Of a stretch of 5,194 bases of DNA, positions 5,104 through 5,194 are shown piece by piece. Position numbers and translations under genes: made by a program. Source of the DNA: Treponema sp. (lineage in GTDB: Bacteria; Spirochaetota; Spirochaetia; Treponematales; Breznakiellaceae). The notes beneath the pieces were generated by a model that saw only the letters and a list, made by a program, of their open reading frames with translations, had not been told where the DNA came from and ran no database searches. Each line of letters begins with the position of its first letter. Position 1 is the stretch's first letter. The stretch spans positions 1-5,194 of the forward strand of contig JAITES010000096.1 in NCBI GenBank assembly GCA_031281925.1, in the 5' to 3' direction.

Positions 5104-5194
<91 letters not shown>

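Overview
The window looks like the end of a short metagenomic or draft contig from a host-associated bacterium, most likely a Treponema-like spirochaete. That placement is inferred from the protein character (an FGGY kinase starting MASYILAHDLGTSGNK, a single-Cache chemoreceptor, a zinc-ribbon Nudix protein) and from moderate GC content; no rRNA or other phylogenetic marker is present to confirm it. The left edge cuts 4 bases before the first start codon. The right edge ends in 58 consecutive G, which is probably a sequencing or assembly artefact.

Positions 1-3933 are ordinary, densely packed genes. A complete FGGY-family (xylulokinase-like) sugar kinase ends in a probable terminator. A complete methyl-accepting chemotaxis protein (membrane segment, single Cache domain, membrane segment, HAMP, cytoplasmic signalling hairpin) follows. 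A zinc-ribbon Nudix hydrolase on the opposite strand converges on it with an 18-bp overlap. The kinase and receptor may share a sugar or short-chain-acid lifestyle, but nothing in the sequence ties their substrates together.

Positions 3934-5194 have a different character. A 196-residue GTG-started protein carries a D...ExK nuclease core resembling the CdiA C-terminal tRNase / phage MuF toxin-tail domain. It is an orphan: there is no delivery domain before it and no recognisable immunity gene after it. The next roughly 490 bases have no convincing protein gene but are rich in RNA-like structure. A minus-strand unit of about 90 nt (promoter-like boxes and a strong terminator) runs into the 3' end of the nuclease gene. 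A plus-strand unit of about 165 nt has promoter boxes, a 41-nt 5' hairpin, and a perfect 12-bp stem closing a 76-nt domain followed by eight T. A near-consensus promoter (TTGACA, 17 nt, TATACT) then leads into a gene that starts with GTG at 5104 and is lost in the poly-G.

The part most worth a second look is this pair of candidate small RNAs beside an orphan toxin-like nuclease. A functional link between them is only a hypothesis.
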